A DNA stretch of 24,167 nt from Amoebophrya sp. AT5.2 (lineage: Eukaryota; Sar; Dinophyceae; Syndiniales; Amoebophryaceae): NCBI GenBank assembly GCA_005223375.1, contig RXOD01004317.1, positions 1 through 24,167 on the forward strand. The letters are read 5' to 3'. The first letter of the stretch is position 1. Every line of letters starts with the position of its first letter. A program made the translations under genes and the position numbers. Shown here piece by piece: positions 1 to 10,206 of the stretch. The notes under the pieces were generated by a model. That model saw nothing but the letters and a program-made list of their open reading frames with translations. It made no database searches and was not told the DNA's origin.

Positions 1-3000
1 ACGGCCGAAGCTGACGCCAGCTCGGTACCGGGCAGCCACGCCGAAGGCTCCAGCTGAATCTCCGGCATATCCCCCGGTATCGATACGCTGCGACTCCGCG
101 ACCGGCTTCGGCCTGCGGGCTTTGCCATCGGGCTGTTTTTTGGTGTGCTTGGCGGCTTCCCCTTCTCCTTCGGGGTGCCACTTGCCTTCGCCTTTGCCCT
201 TGGGGTTCCCTTGGCCCTCCCACTTCCGCCATCGCCTTGATCCCCGGGACCGGCGCCATCATCGTCTGCTCCAGCGTCATCTCCCGCGGGACCACGTCCC
301 TCTCCTGCATCCTGCAGCTCCGCCTTCTGCTCCTCCTTGGTTCGCGCGGCGTTGGCCGCCTTGCGCATCCGGAAGGCCCTCGTAAGTGCCAGGTCGTCCA
401 GCAGCTGTTCGTAGTTCGCCTTCCAACCGTTGATCAGCGCCGATTGCTCCGGCTCCGCGAACGTCGTACGCACGAGCGCCTCCGCAACGTACTCCGCCGG
501 AACGATTCTGTGCTGCGAACGGAGGTGCGCCTGCGGTGGGGCCACGGCCACGTCACGCTCGCGCGGAAGCTGCTTACTGCGCGCCGCGGGGACGAAGGAA
601 GGCGACGACTTCGCGGCCGCCGCTGTGGGAGCTGGCGTTGTTCGCGTCACCGCTGGCGATCGAGAGGAACGCCTCGCGGTATTGCCTGCCGGGGACTGTT
701 GGGCACTCGCCGCGGAGGTTTTCGCCGATACGAGGCTGTCCACGAGATTCCGTGTCGCCAGATTCTGTGGCGCTCGCCGCTCGGTCTGCTGCAGCACGTC
801 AGGCGGGTACGCCACCGAGAAGCGGGAAAGCTGCTCCCATGTTGCGTCGTCCTTGTGAAGGGAGAGCGCGGACGCGTCGTCGTACTCAACCGGTCGCAGC
901 ATGAAGGTGCCGTAGTCATCGAACAGCTTTAGCCCGGTGATGACCCTGTAGGGAGTAGAGGACCCTTCCTTCTTGCTGCGCAGGAAGAGGTAGTCGAGGA
1001 GCGGCGAGCGGAATTCCACTTGGAAGAGCTGTTCGTCTCCGTTGCGCGCGGCGGATCGGAGGACACCAACCGCGCCGACCGGAATTCCGCCCTGTTTCTT
1101 CTGTGGCAGTTTTTTGGTCGCGACGGGACCGGAGCGCGGTGTCCCCGTGCTCTCGGCCGGCGACGTCGGCAACGCGCTGGGGGACGTCGGAAAAAATCCG
1201 GGAGACGTCGGACACGACGAGGAGGACGCCGCCGCAGCGGCCACGAACTCCTCCTCGTCTGCGTCGTACACCGCGTGCTCGAAAGTCGTCCGCACGTGCG
1301 CCCCCACCTCGAACGTCACTTCGTACCGCGGCCGCCTTCCCCCGTACCGGCGAAACCACAGCGGGAACTGCAGCTCCGCCTGCGCCACTTCCGCGTCCCT
1401 GGCCGGCCGGTGGTCCGCCGTGTCGCCCTCCAAAAAGCGGGGGAAACGCACCGTCGCGAGCAGCTCCCCGCCTCCGATTAAACGGTCCTGCACGGCCACG
1501 ATCTCCCCCACCTCCTTCGTCTCGCGGTCCCAGATCTTCGTCCCCTTCGGGAAGCCGTGCACCTTCTGCCGCACCTCCTCGAAGCTTGGAACGAACATCT
1601 TCAACTTCTGCAGCTTCGTGGGAAAAGCAGCCGAGAACCCGTCCTCCCGCAGCTTGTCAAACACCGTCTTCTCCTCGCGGGGAATCTGGTGCTTGTCGCG
1701 GACGATGAGCACCTCCTCGATTCGAGTCAACGGAAACCTCACCAGCTCCTGTCGCTTTACCGGATGAATCGAAATCCAGGGCGCGTTACTCTTCGGGGTC
1801 GCCCGCGGCCTGCCCCCAGAGCCAGTGCCAGAAGCAGTAGTTGTAGTAGTAGGCGCAGAAGATGAACTACTAGTGGTGCCGAAGTCTTGCTGCAACAGCG
1901 CCTCACCTCCTCGAGCGTACACGGTGTCGATCCTGTCCCCGGGCCGCAGAAAATCGCAGCCCTGGCGGAAGATCTGGCGGCACAGCTCCATACTCTTGAT
2001 TTTCACGATCGTTCCGTCGCTGTGGTCGATCAGGAAGGCCGCTGCCAGCGACGGGGTGGCGGTCGGCGCATCAAGGCTGTACTTGCCCTTGGTCTTCGGC
2101 GCGGCGCCCGCCCCGCTTCCGGAGGTGGAGGCTGCCGCGTCCGCACCCCCCGATCCTTTGCAGCCGCCGTCCTGCGCTTCGCACGTTCGCATCAACAGAG
2201 AGCTTGCGTGGTACTTCTGCAGGTCGGTGGCCGCCTGCGAGTGAAACACGGGTTTCGCCACCTGCCGCGCCGGCAAGGCGGGCAGCACCCGGCGGCTCGA
2301 CGGACTCCCCGCCCCGTCCCACGGCGCAGAGTCACGAAGTCTCACCAAATCGGACAGCCGGGTGGCGGACGGGTGAATGGGTTCGACATCCGCACCGTCG
2401 AACTTGTAGCCCGCTTCGAGCATCGTTTCGTGGCGGGTCTGCACGATCTGCTGCAGCCTGGCGTGGAGGAAATCGCTCCAGCCATCCACCAGATACACCT
2501 CGACCCCGACCTTGCGGTCCAGAAAGATCATCTTCTCGGACAATTTCTCGATGGGATTCAGCAAAACGATCCAAGTGTACTTAATCTCAATGTCGTACAC
2601 GAGCTCCGCCATCCACTTGTAGAACAAAAGCTGCAAGCTGTACTTGAACGTCCTGTCGAGCAGCGATAAGTAGATTCAAAGCGCACACGTCGAAACATAG
2701 CTATCAAAATCATATGTACACTGTAGACACTTGTAAAAACAAAGCGCAGTGTTGGGCGATGAGCTTCTTGAGCGAAATTCTGCATACTCACATCGACACC
2801 TATGTTGCATGCGCACTGTTGAATATATTTATATCTTTTTTCGCAGCGGAACAATTGGAGCGATAGTTGTACCTGGTCATCATCCACGGCGCCTGAAACG
2901 CCTCCCTCACCAGGTTTAGGCGGTACCACAGCCTGCTTTCCCGCTTCCCGCCCGCTGTACTTCCTCCTGCGTCGTCCGCTCCTCCCGCGGAAGCGAAGCT

Positions 3001-6000
3001 TCCGTAATTGGGCGCGTTTGCGAACAGGTTTTTGCTCACGCGTTCGAACTCCTTGTCCTGGTACTCCTCCCACCGCGTCTCGAACTGGTCCTTCTCCTTT
3101 TCCGAGTACGCCGGGTAGTACTGCCTGTTGTCCAGGACCGCCATCCGCTTCCAGTCGCACATGATGAACTCCAGCGCCCCCGTGGCGGGGTTCGTCCGCT
3201 GGAACAGCATGTCAGTGGTGCCGCTCACGTACAGGGGCCGGTAGTACATGCGCAGCTCCGTGGCGAAGGGCTCCGCCTGCCACAGGTCCTGGACAAACTC
3301 GCGCGCGAAGACGAGAAAGCCCAGCCGCCACTCCGGGTTCTCGTTGTGGAGAAACTCGATGTGGGGCCGCCACTTCGGGTCGTCCAACAGGTTGTAGTAC
3401 ACCTCGGCAAGCTTGTGCAAAGCCGTACCTATGATTGATGTTTTTAGATTTAGCAGTTCCAACTGATTGAAAATCTTCTTTCTCGATTCTTGATTCGGAA
3501 GATACCGAATGAGGTTCGTGTGTTTTGCACTGGATGAAAGTTGCGTCGGAGCATGGTGATACAAAGACTCGCAAGTGGGAACAACGGTTCGCGAGCAAGC
3601 GCAGAGACTCGAGACCGAGAGCGATATCGCAAGAATAGCACCGCGCTTCCTTGAGGAAAAGGTAGGAGCTCCTGCTGCTGCTAGGTTATAAGGAATGAGT
3701 ACCTTCCTCCCTTCGTTTGTTGAACCACGCCTGCATTTCGTTTGATTTTCGCCACGCCATGTGGTCGATGCCCGACGACATTCGCTGGTTCCGCTCTGTG
3801 CTTTCCGCGTTGAATTTGTCGAAGAACCATTCTTGCAGACCGCTCCAGGAAATCAGCGGTATTTTGTCCGGCCGCTTTTCCACGCCCAGCCGGCGGATAT
3901 CTTCCAGCGCGTAGCTGTGCTCCGCCTTGTCGAACAACAGCCACTCGACGACGAGGAGCACTGGTACGCGGAACAAGTAAGAGCCCGTCCAGAAATGGCA
4001 AACCTTTCGTCCAGCCGAAAGGGGGGGGCGCGTTTCGATTCGCCTACAAAAGGCAGCGCACAGCGGCTATTACGCGGCGCAGCTTTATGTTAAGTTTACA
4101 AAAAGGTAAAGCGTAAACCTCACCCAAAAAAGGTGGTCACCCAAAAAGGGTGGCTTGGGTGAGGTTTACGCTCTACCTTTTTGTAAACTAACGCAGCGAC
4201 TACTTTACGACTGCGGGGGGGGGGCGGCGATGGCAGTTGTCGCTTCAGCATCGCAGTCGCCTACGCGCATGCGCGAGTGGCGCAAGAATAGCACGAGCGG
4301 GAGCTTTGCCTCTGCCAAGCCTATCTACTCGCGGCTGCCCCAGAGCTGCATCCCACCGCCCGCTTTTTCGAGGGATGGCTAGTGCCGACCCGTCGCTTGC
4401 GCAGAAAAGAGGCTCACAGCTGCAAGGCGCCTAGGAGGCCCGCGCTGGCTCGCGCTCGGAGCGAATCGCGACAAGTCTACTCTGTTGGGGCGCGTGCTCT
4501 TCGCGCGTCAATGAGAAGGCGCTGCGCGGGCATGGCGCACGCCTCGGGCCTTCTCTACTTTGCTGGTGCTTCGCCGCAACGCTGGTGCTCCTCCGCGTAC
4601 CAGTGCTCCTCGTAAAGGTTCCGCTGCCGCCGTGCCACGAGGATCTTGTGCTTGTCTTCCTTCGCGACGCGCCCCTCCGCGACGAGTTGCTGCGCCGAGA
4701 GCTCCGCCGGAAACTTCTGCTCGAAGTCTTCGAGCTTTTTTTCCAAGAAGTCCGGGTCCTCCAGGTATCGCGCGAACCGAATCTCGACGACGCCGGCCTC
4801 CGGGTGCTTCACGTGGCCGGGCGCGGCGCTCCCGATTACAGTCGGACCCCCTACTTCTTGAGGATTTCTTGCCTCTCCACCTTCTGCTCCTTGTCCTCGC
4901 AGGTCCGGCAGGCTCTGCCACGGATAGTAGACGTTCTCGCCCCGGACCGAAGGCTCGCGGGTCGGCGGCAGCGTCCATTTCGGGGTACGGCGGAACCGGG
5001 CGACGATCTCGTCCTTCACCCGTTGCCTTTCTTTCGAGAAACGGAAGGACTCGCAGCGAACCTCGAGGTTCTCCAGCTCTAGCAGGGCGTAAGGGGTCCC
5101 CGAATACTCGTACCGCGGCGTCCGCTTGTCGAAGCGCCGCGTGGCGTCGACCAAAGGAAGCCCCCTAGTCTCCACGCCGTTGGGGGGCAGGTTGCGGGGA
5201 AGGACCAGGGTGTGCGCGCCGGTCCAACTCGTGTATTCACCGGCCTCACAACCCGCGGCCTCGTCGTCCACCTCTGGTCCGAGCGGTATCAGCTCCATGC
5301 GGTACGTCGTCGGCTCGTCCTTGTACAGGTCGTTCCAAGCCCTTGCCTGCTGCTCTGCTTGCTGCTGGTTCGCCTCCTGCTGCGGCTCCGGTGCGGCGGT
5401 TGCTGATGCTGGCGCCGCCGGGTTAGAGGATGCACTACAAGTCGCCGGCGCCGCGACGCTCGGCGGTGTGGTCCCGGCAGCGGCCGCGCCCGAACCGAGC
5501 CGCCGCAGCATGTTGCTGGCCGTGGTCGTTCCTGGAGTAGCTGCGGGCCCGAACCCAGGACTCACCCGCCCCTGATCCACCGTCGCGGTGGACTTTCTGC
5601 GCTTGAACTGCGCCACTTTCTTCTCCCACAGCAGCACCAGCGTGCTGTCCTCCTCGCACTTCCACCTCAGCGCGATCTCCTGTTCTTTCATGCGCTCGGG
5701 GTCGAGGGAGAAATACTGCGGCTTCGCGAGTTTGGGATTCCACACCTCGAGCTCGAAGATCCACGCTTTGTTGTAGTCGCTCTTGGAATTGCGGTCCAGC
5801 GGGTCTCGCTTCCGCTTCACCGGCCGCTTGGCCAGGTCCAGCTCCCACTTGATAGGGCGACTGTGCCCCGCCTTCAGTACCTGGTCAGCACTGGCGGCCA
5901 TTTTGAACTCGGGAAGCACAAATTGCAGCCCGAACGCGCGCTGCGGGCCGCTCCGGTCCGGGTCGTCCCTCGAACTGCTCTTCGCGACCGCGAGCCGGTC

Positions 6001-6318
6001 CGGGTGATCGTCTTGCGCCGCCTCGAGGCTGGTGAGCAAGTTTCCGCCGGAGGAGGACCCCGCGTCGTGGAAGCGCGGGTCGTGGAATGCGCGCAGCGAC
6101 TCCTTCAGCTTGAAGATCTTGAAGGCGGGGCAGAGCCCGTACTGCTCGAAAAGTAATTCCGGCTCCTCCGAGTGCTTCAGCCACGTGACGAGACTGCGCC
6201 ACGACCGCTCCGACGGCCCGTGCTCCGCAACGGGGCACTTCCGCGTGTCGGGATCCACGTCCTCCGCGCGATACTCCCACTCACCGCGAAGCAGAGAATC
6301 TTGAAGCCTGTCGTCCAT
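1..6318 (-). CDS. Very large protein with a central PD-(D/E)XK nuclease-like domain (3' end beyond window)
   Basis: Exons read 6318-4601, 4043-3703, 3428-2873 and 2652-1; together about 1,755 residues, still open at the window edge. The start ATG is directly preceded by an in-frame TGA. The region encoded by exons 2 to 4 has the motif order of RecB/Cas4-like PD-(D/E)XK nucleases: an FDKAEHSY entry strand, W...GTALHKLAE (His and Glu near residues 691 and 695), GTTDMLF (Asp about 759), IMCDWKR (Asp about 778, Lys about 780) and YSLQLLFYKW (Gln about 879). In known families these bind metal and cut DNA; activity here is inferred. The N-terminal 570 residues are unrecognised, with a Ser/Ala/Gln-rich stretch. 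The tail holds a triple PTSP motif and a basic TP/SP-rich end (KGTP, SGTPKEKG, PSTPKNSP) suggesting a nuclear protein. Introns 2 and 3 (3429-3702, 2653-2872) are GT-AG. The first intron boundary is uncertain (see its own entry). Confidence 0.65.
4044..4600 (-). other. First intron of the nuclease-like gene, with inverted-repeat ends (boundaries tentative)
   Basis: The flanking exons are certain from their coding frames but the exact junction is not. A GT-AG solution in phase is GTACGC at 4600 to TTTGTAG at 4044; it adds about 32 residues encoded across a run of eight C. A GT-AG cut placed symmetrically inside the inverted repeat (4600 to CCAG at 3961) shifts the downstream frame. A non-canonical cut using a short GAG direct repeat (4605 to 3944) keeps the frame and joins YEE to WLLFDK, which is the expected start of the nuclease fold. 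The stretch also contains a nested 34-bp palindrome and a run of ten G at 4215-4224. Confidence 0.5.
4093..4189. repeat. Long palindrome (34-bp arms) nested in the intron
   Basis: The left arm 4093-4126 and right arm 4156-4189 are complementary with a single mismatch that would be a G-T wobble in RNA. The 29-nt spacer itself contains the small hairpin CACCC-AAAAA-GGGTG. The centre lies near 4141. Either strand could form a strong stem. It could be a miniature inverted-repeat element or a structural part of the surrounding intron. Confidence 0.9.
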
Positions 6319-7915
6319 TCATTGAATGATTGAAGTAATTTTCGCGCATAACCATGTTTGCAAGTTAGTTGTATGTCTATGCTCAAAATTGCCTTTAATA
6401 AGTGTCGTATGCGAACCAAATTTCTCGTGCCAGGGAGTATTACAGGCACACCTACCATTGGATTTCGTCGAAAATTGCTCACAACGAGCCTGACAGATCA
6501 GGCACAAGGAAGAAAAGCTGAACGATACCAGAGCGGCATGTCCCACTTCGGACCTTGGTCCGCATCTTCGGTATCCTCCTCTGACCACGTTGCAGGCAGT
6601 ATGTGCCGATACTTTCCGACGTGGCAGTCGCCCGCCGCCTCCTCGTTGCAACACCATAAGACGGCCAGCAGCCCAGCCGAACGCCACGGGGCGCCGAAGT
6701 GCCTACGCCTTGTCGTTCTTTGGAGAGTCTTCATTTTCGCCGTCCGGACGGAGTTCGCTCGCGCGGCGCGCGCTTTTTCTCCTCGTCCGCGTCGCGTTGT
6801 AGTACTGATTATAGGAAAGTACTTGTGAACAGTTTCCTCAGAGGGTCGTCGAGAGGAGACCACGATTGAAGATGGTGACCTCGAGTTCGAAACTTCCGTC
6901 CGTTTCTTTATGTGATCGACGGATCGTCAGTATGAGCTAACCATCCTGAAACAGTACGTCAGTCAATCCGCCGTTACTGATGATGACGCGGAAAGCAACC
7001 GGAATAACTGATGAAGTGGAGGAAAAACAAAAATGTATTGCTCGAACTAGAAGTAGGCCCAAAAGCAGTACGGTGGACCGTTCGGTCGAATCCCTGCGAG
7101 CTTGTTCCGGCAGAAAAAGCTTAAGCTGACGAAAATGATAGAGGAGGTGATTCGTGTCTTTTGTATCACTCTATGTTCGTGCTAGCTTGTTCAAGCAAAC
7201 CCGAAAGCCAATGAAGAGATGAGACAAAGAAAAGCTGCCACTGCGTGCACGACAAGCCGTGGCCGAGGCCGTCGCCGTGGTCGTGCAAATCCTTACTTAC
7301 TACCTTTCTTACGCACGTGCAAAAAAAAAAGAGTAGGACGCAGCTACGCGTACGGCGCGGTGATATGAACGTAATATGACGTGATCTTCAGGGAACGCGA
7401 TCTTCAGGGAAGGCACGCACGAGATCTGATGATCCAACCTCCACGTCCACGCTTGCCTGGCTGCGAATAAAACATCAACACATGGTTATGGTAGATAGAT
7501 ATAGATTGCGTGAGCACGTGCTTACAGCTCCAACTGAACAAGTCAGTGGACACTGACGCTGCGAAATCTTCACTTGGTCACGATCGCGCTGCTATTGTCG
7601 CGAGTGATACTCATTGTGATCAAATCATCCGTAGGAAAATTTAAATTCGGATGAGGTATAGAACGAATCTGCCCCATTCGGAAAATGCACCACTCGCAAA
7701 ACTCCCTCGCGTGCTGGCAGTCACCTGCCTTCTCGCGCATAATCTTGCTAGTCATTAGTTTTGATATTGAGTTCGCTGCTCTACTGCGGAAGCAAGTATA
7801 CTGAACTGGCAAGCGCAAGTAGTCGCACCAATAAATCTGATATCTTCGCCTTCGCCCGCGACTCAAACGATATATTAAAAATGAAAACCACCTCCACCCC
7901 CTCTCACAAGAACAG
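6319..7915. other. Intergenic region between the nuclease-like gene and the GT34 gene
   Basis: I see no convincing gene. There are 97- to 156-codon frames on both strands, but their composition is Arg/Ser/Cys-rich and changes arbitrarily, typical of chance frames. The region includes a 10-A run near 7321, an exact 13-nt direct repeat (GATCTTCAGGGAA at 7383-7395 and 7399-7411, period 16), and a short plus-strand frame near 7219 with an RGRGRRRGR stretch that I do not trust. The right part should hold the 3' untranslated region of the GT34 gene; the left part should hold the 5' region of the nuclease-like gene. Confidence 0.6.
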
Positions 7916-10206
7916 TCACAACTCCATGCGCCCGGTCAACTTCGCGTAGCTTTTCAGGCTTTGGTCCAGAAACTTGTTGAGCATCGCGTACGCCATCTCT
8001 TTCGAGAAGCTGCCCAGCGTGATGAAGGAAATCACGAGGTCCTCGTCATCGTCGAAGCAGTGGTGGCTGGGCCGGCAGCTGGCCCAGGGGTAGGCGTTCA
8101 AGTACTTCTGCGGGACCAGCCGCACCTTGTCTGCATACTCAAGCATGCCCCAGGTACGTCGGCGCGTGCCCGATTCCCCGGTGGCGGCGTAATCTGTTTG
8201 TACGGTTAGAGTTAGTTTTTTATTTTAGTTGATGCAGATGGTCCTCCGCGTCCGATGCTCCTACGCTGTAAGAAGCTCATTTACGACGTCGTGCGCGGAA
8301 CTCGTGAGTCTGTACCCAGGACTTTGATAGAAGACGTACTTCTACCTTTCGTAGAAGAACAACAGCCGTACTATGTATTGCTGTACCGAGGTAGAGCGAA
8401 ACTGAAAATGAAAGCGATCAACATGAAAGAACTTTATCTCGTTTTTTACATCATACAGCTGCGACTTTTTCTTGGTCATCATTTGCATCGATCAACAGCC
8501 ATCGCGGCTGCATGATCGATCGATAAAAACGATAACCCTACGAATACGAAAACAATATCCGATACCGGTTAGTTCCACGGGTTTGATTTCTCGCGTTGCC
8601 TTCGGGCGGATGAAGTGCCACAGGAAACTCCACTGGTCCTTGAGGTCGTGACGATCGTATACGTTATTGAGCGCGCCGCCATACACCGACTCGATGATTT
8701 CCCGTCCCTCTTTGCTGTTGCGGATCAAGAAGATCCCTCCGGCGAGCCCGCGGCCGTCCTCGGTTATCAGTACGTGCACGTTCTTCGCCTCGGGATCCGT
8801 GTCCTCGTTCACGTACTCGTCCAAAATCCGCTCGAGAGGCACGTGCATGTTCACAAACATCATGTCACAGTCGGCCGCCAATACCCAGTCGTAGTCGCTC
8901 GGCGCCTGCACCAAGGAGAGCGGAAGCCCGACCGCAGACCAAACGGGGGCACGAGAAGCGTCGAAAGTGACGTTCCACAAGTGGCTATCGTATCTGGAGG
9001 CAACGCAGTATGGATGAAGACAGTGTGCGCACCTACCTCAGTCAGAGAGCACCAAGTACGTAGACTTCTACTTCTGCGTCTTTCAGAAAAAATTATTGGG
9101 GCAACTACGTCTTCTTCTTCTGTACTTATACAGAGGAGATATTGATCATTCAGATTGCGATTCACACCCAGACATGATCCACTTCTAGCTCCCGCTGTAC
9201 AGCATAGCCAACATAGGAAGCCACATATAAATAAATGACTTGAACAAAGCACTTACCCGTGCACTTTCGCGTATCGGTCCCTGTTTTGTTTCACCAGCGG
9301 GTAAAGCTCGTGCAGCATGTGTTCCTCCTTGTACGCGCAGACCGAGGTGATCGCAATCTTCCGCTTCTTGTAGTGCTTTTCGTCGAACTTGTGCGGTGGC
9401 GGCAGTCCTTCCGGCTCGTGGCGGTGCACCTCTTTGGCTAGCGACAGGTAGGCGTCCATGAAGGCGCCGAAGTCCAGTCCCCACACCTGGCCGGACTCCA
9501 GGCACTCGATCCCCCCCGGTTCCCGCGACATGTCCCAAAACATGCTCATCGCCAGCTGGTACAAGTTGTGCGCGCGTTGCACGGCGCCCACCGAGAAGCG
9601 GTAAATCTCCGCGAGCCGGTAGAACACCTGCGCGCCCCCGGCACGGCAGTCCAGTGCGTCCCCCGGCAGGCGGAAGTACCGCTCGGCGATCGACAACAGC
9701 GTCTGGAGCGCGGTCTGGACCGCCGCGTTGTCAGGCTGCGCCGCCTGGAAAACGGCCCTGTCGATCTCCTGCAGCGCCGGAAAGATCTCGTCCTTCACCT
9801 TGCACCGCGCAACGTGCCCGCACTGCTGGGGGGAAGGCACCTGCTGCATACCAGGCATATTCCCGTTTGCTGGGGCGGCCATCATCTGCTGAGCGACGGC
9901 TACCTGAGGGAGGGGCAGGTCGGGGTCGCTGTAGTTGAAGATGTTGAAAACTGCGGCCAGGAAAGTAGAAACCGTGCCGACAAGAGTGCTCCGATGGATC
10001 ATGCGCGCTCGTGCTGGCGGTGGACGTCGTGCGCCGCGTTTCCTCCTGCTCAGCGCGCTCGTCTCGTTCTTTCTCATGCTCTTTCCAACAGGACGCAGCT
10101 CTTCATCATCATGAAAGGCCCCCGGCGCGCAACCTCCTCCTATCGCCTTTCCACTCGGCCAACGCGTCCTCTTGATGGCAAGGAAAGGGTTCACAGGAGA
10201 GATCAT
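7916..10206 (-). CDS. GT34-family glycosyltransferase, type II membrane protein
   Basis: Three exons: 10206-9257, 8993-8566 and 8193-7916, joined by GT-AG introns (8994-9256, GTAAGT to TCCAG; 8194-8565, GTATCG to AACAG). The sum is 551 residues plus TGA. GT34 enzymes (the MNN10/GMA12 mannosyl- and galactosyltransferases and plant xyloglucan xylosyltransferases) add sugars in the Golgi. Visible marks are NRDRYAKVHGY, whose Gly codon is restored exactly by splicing intron 1, the metal-binding DCD (about residues 358-360) followed by MMFVN, GGIFLIRNSKEG, and a C-terminal LVPQKYLNAYP. An Arg-rich start followed by a hydrophobic segment (about 74-92) fits a signal anchor. A helical, poorly recognised region (about 100-280) precedes the catalytic part. 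ATGs at 10077 and 10002 are plausible alternative starts, giving 508 or 483 residues; the first 40 residues look untypical. The sugar specificity cannot be told. Confidence 0.8.
8487..8520. repeat. Hairpin in the second intron of the GT34 gene
   Basis: ATCGATCA (8487-8494) pairs with TGATCGAT (8513-8520), and inside it CAGCC (8496-8500) pairs with GGCTG (8506-8510) around the loop ATCGC. That makes 13 base pairs interrupted by small bulges, about 45 nt downstream of the donor site on the gene's strand. Confidence 0.6.

Larger units (their letters stand above)
3951..4613. repeat. Perfect 22-nt inverted repeat across both ends of an intron
   Basis: The sequence at 3951-3972 (begins ACGAGGAGCACTGG, ends TACGCGGA) is the exact reverse complement of 4592-4613. 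The right copy straddles the donor junction of the nuclease-like gene, and the left copy sits where that gene's downstream exon resumes a convincing frame. A perfect 22-nt match is far beyond chance in a span of this size. It resembles terminal inverted repeats of an inserted element that now behaves as an intron; the identity of the element is not known to me. Confidence 0.85.

Noticed and set aside
237..2669. Several plus-strand frames of 140-260 codons
   Set aside because: They are antisense shadows of the long GC-rich last exon of the nuclease-like gene and are Arg/Pro/Ser-rich.
2558..3160. A 200-codon minus-strand frame across the third intron of the nuclease-like gene
   Set aside because: It reads exon sequence in the wrong frame and crosses a well-supported GT-AG intron (2653-2872).
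3681..4001. A minus-strand frame that would follow from cutting the GT-AG pair lying inside the inverted repeat
   Set aside because: Its product is Arg/Gly-rich and stops within the exon, whereas the alternative frame gives the nuclease-type sequence and continues through the next splice.
6498..6863. A 121-codon minus-strand frame as an upstream exon of the nuclease-like gene
   Set aside because: Composition is not protein-like, the gene's own ATG follows an in-frame stop, and no in-phase donor-acceptor pair was evident.
10091..10169. A functional tRNA-Ser gene on the minus strand
   Set aside because: Only the 5' acceptor/D-arm part and a complementary 3' end are present; no T-arm consensus (GGTTCGA-type) and no anticodon stem can be drawn.
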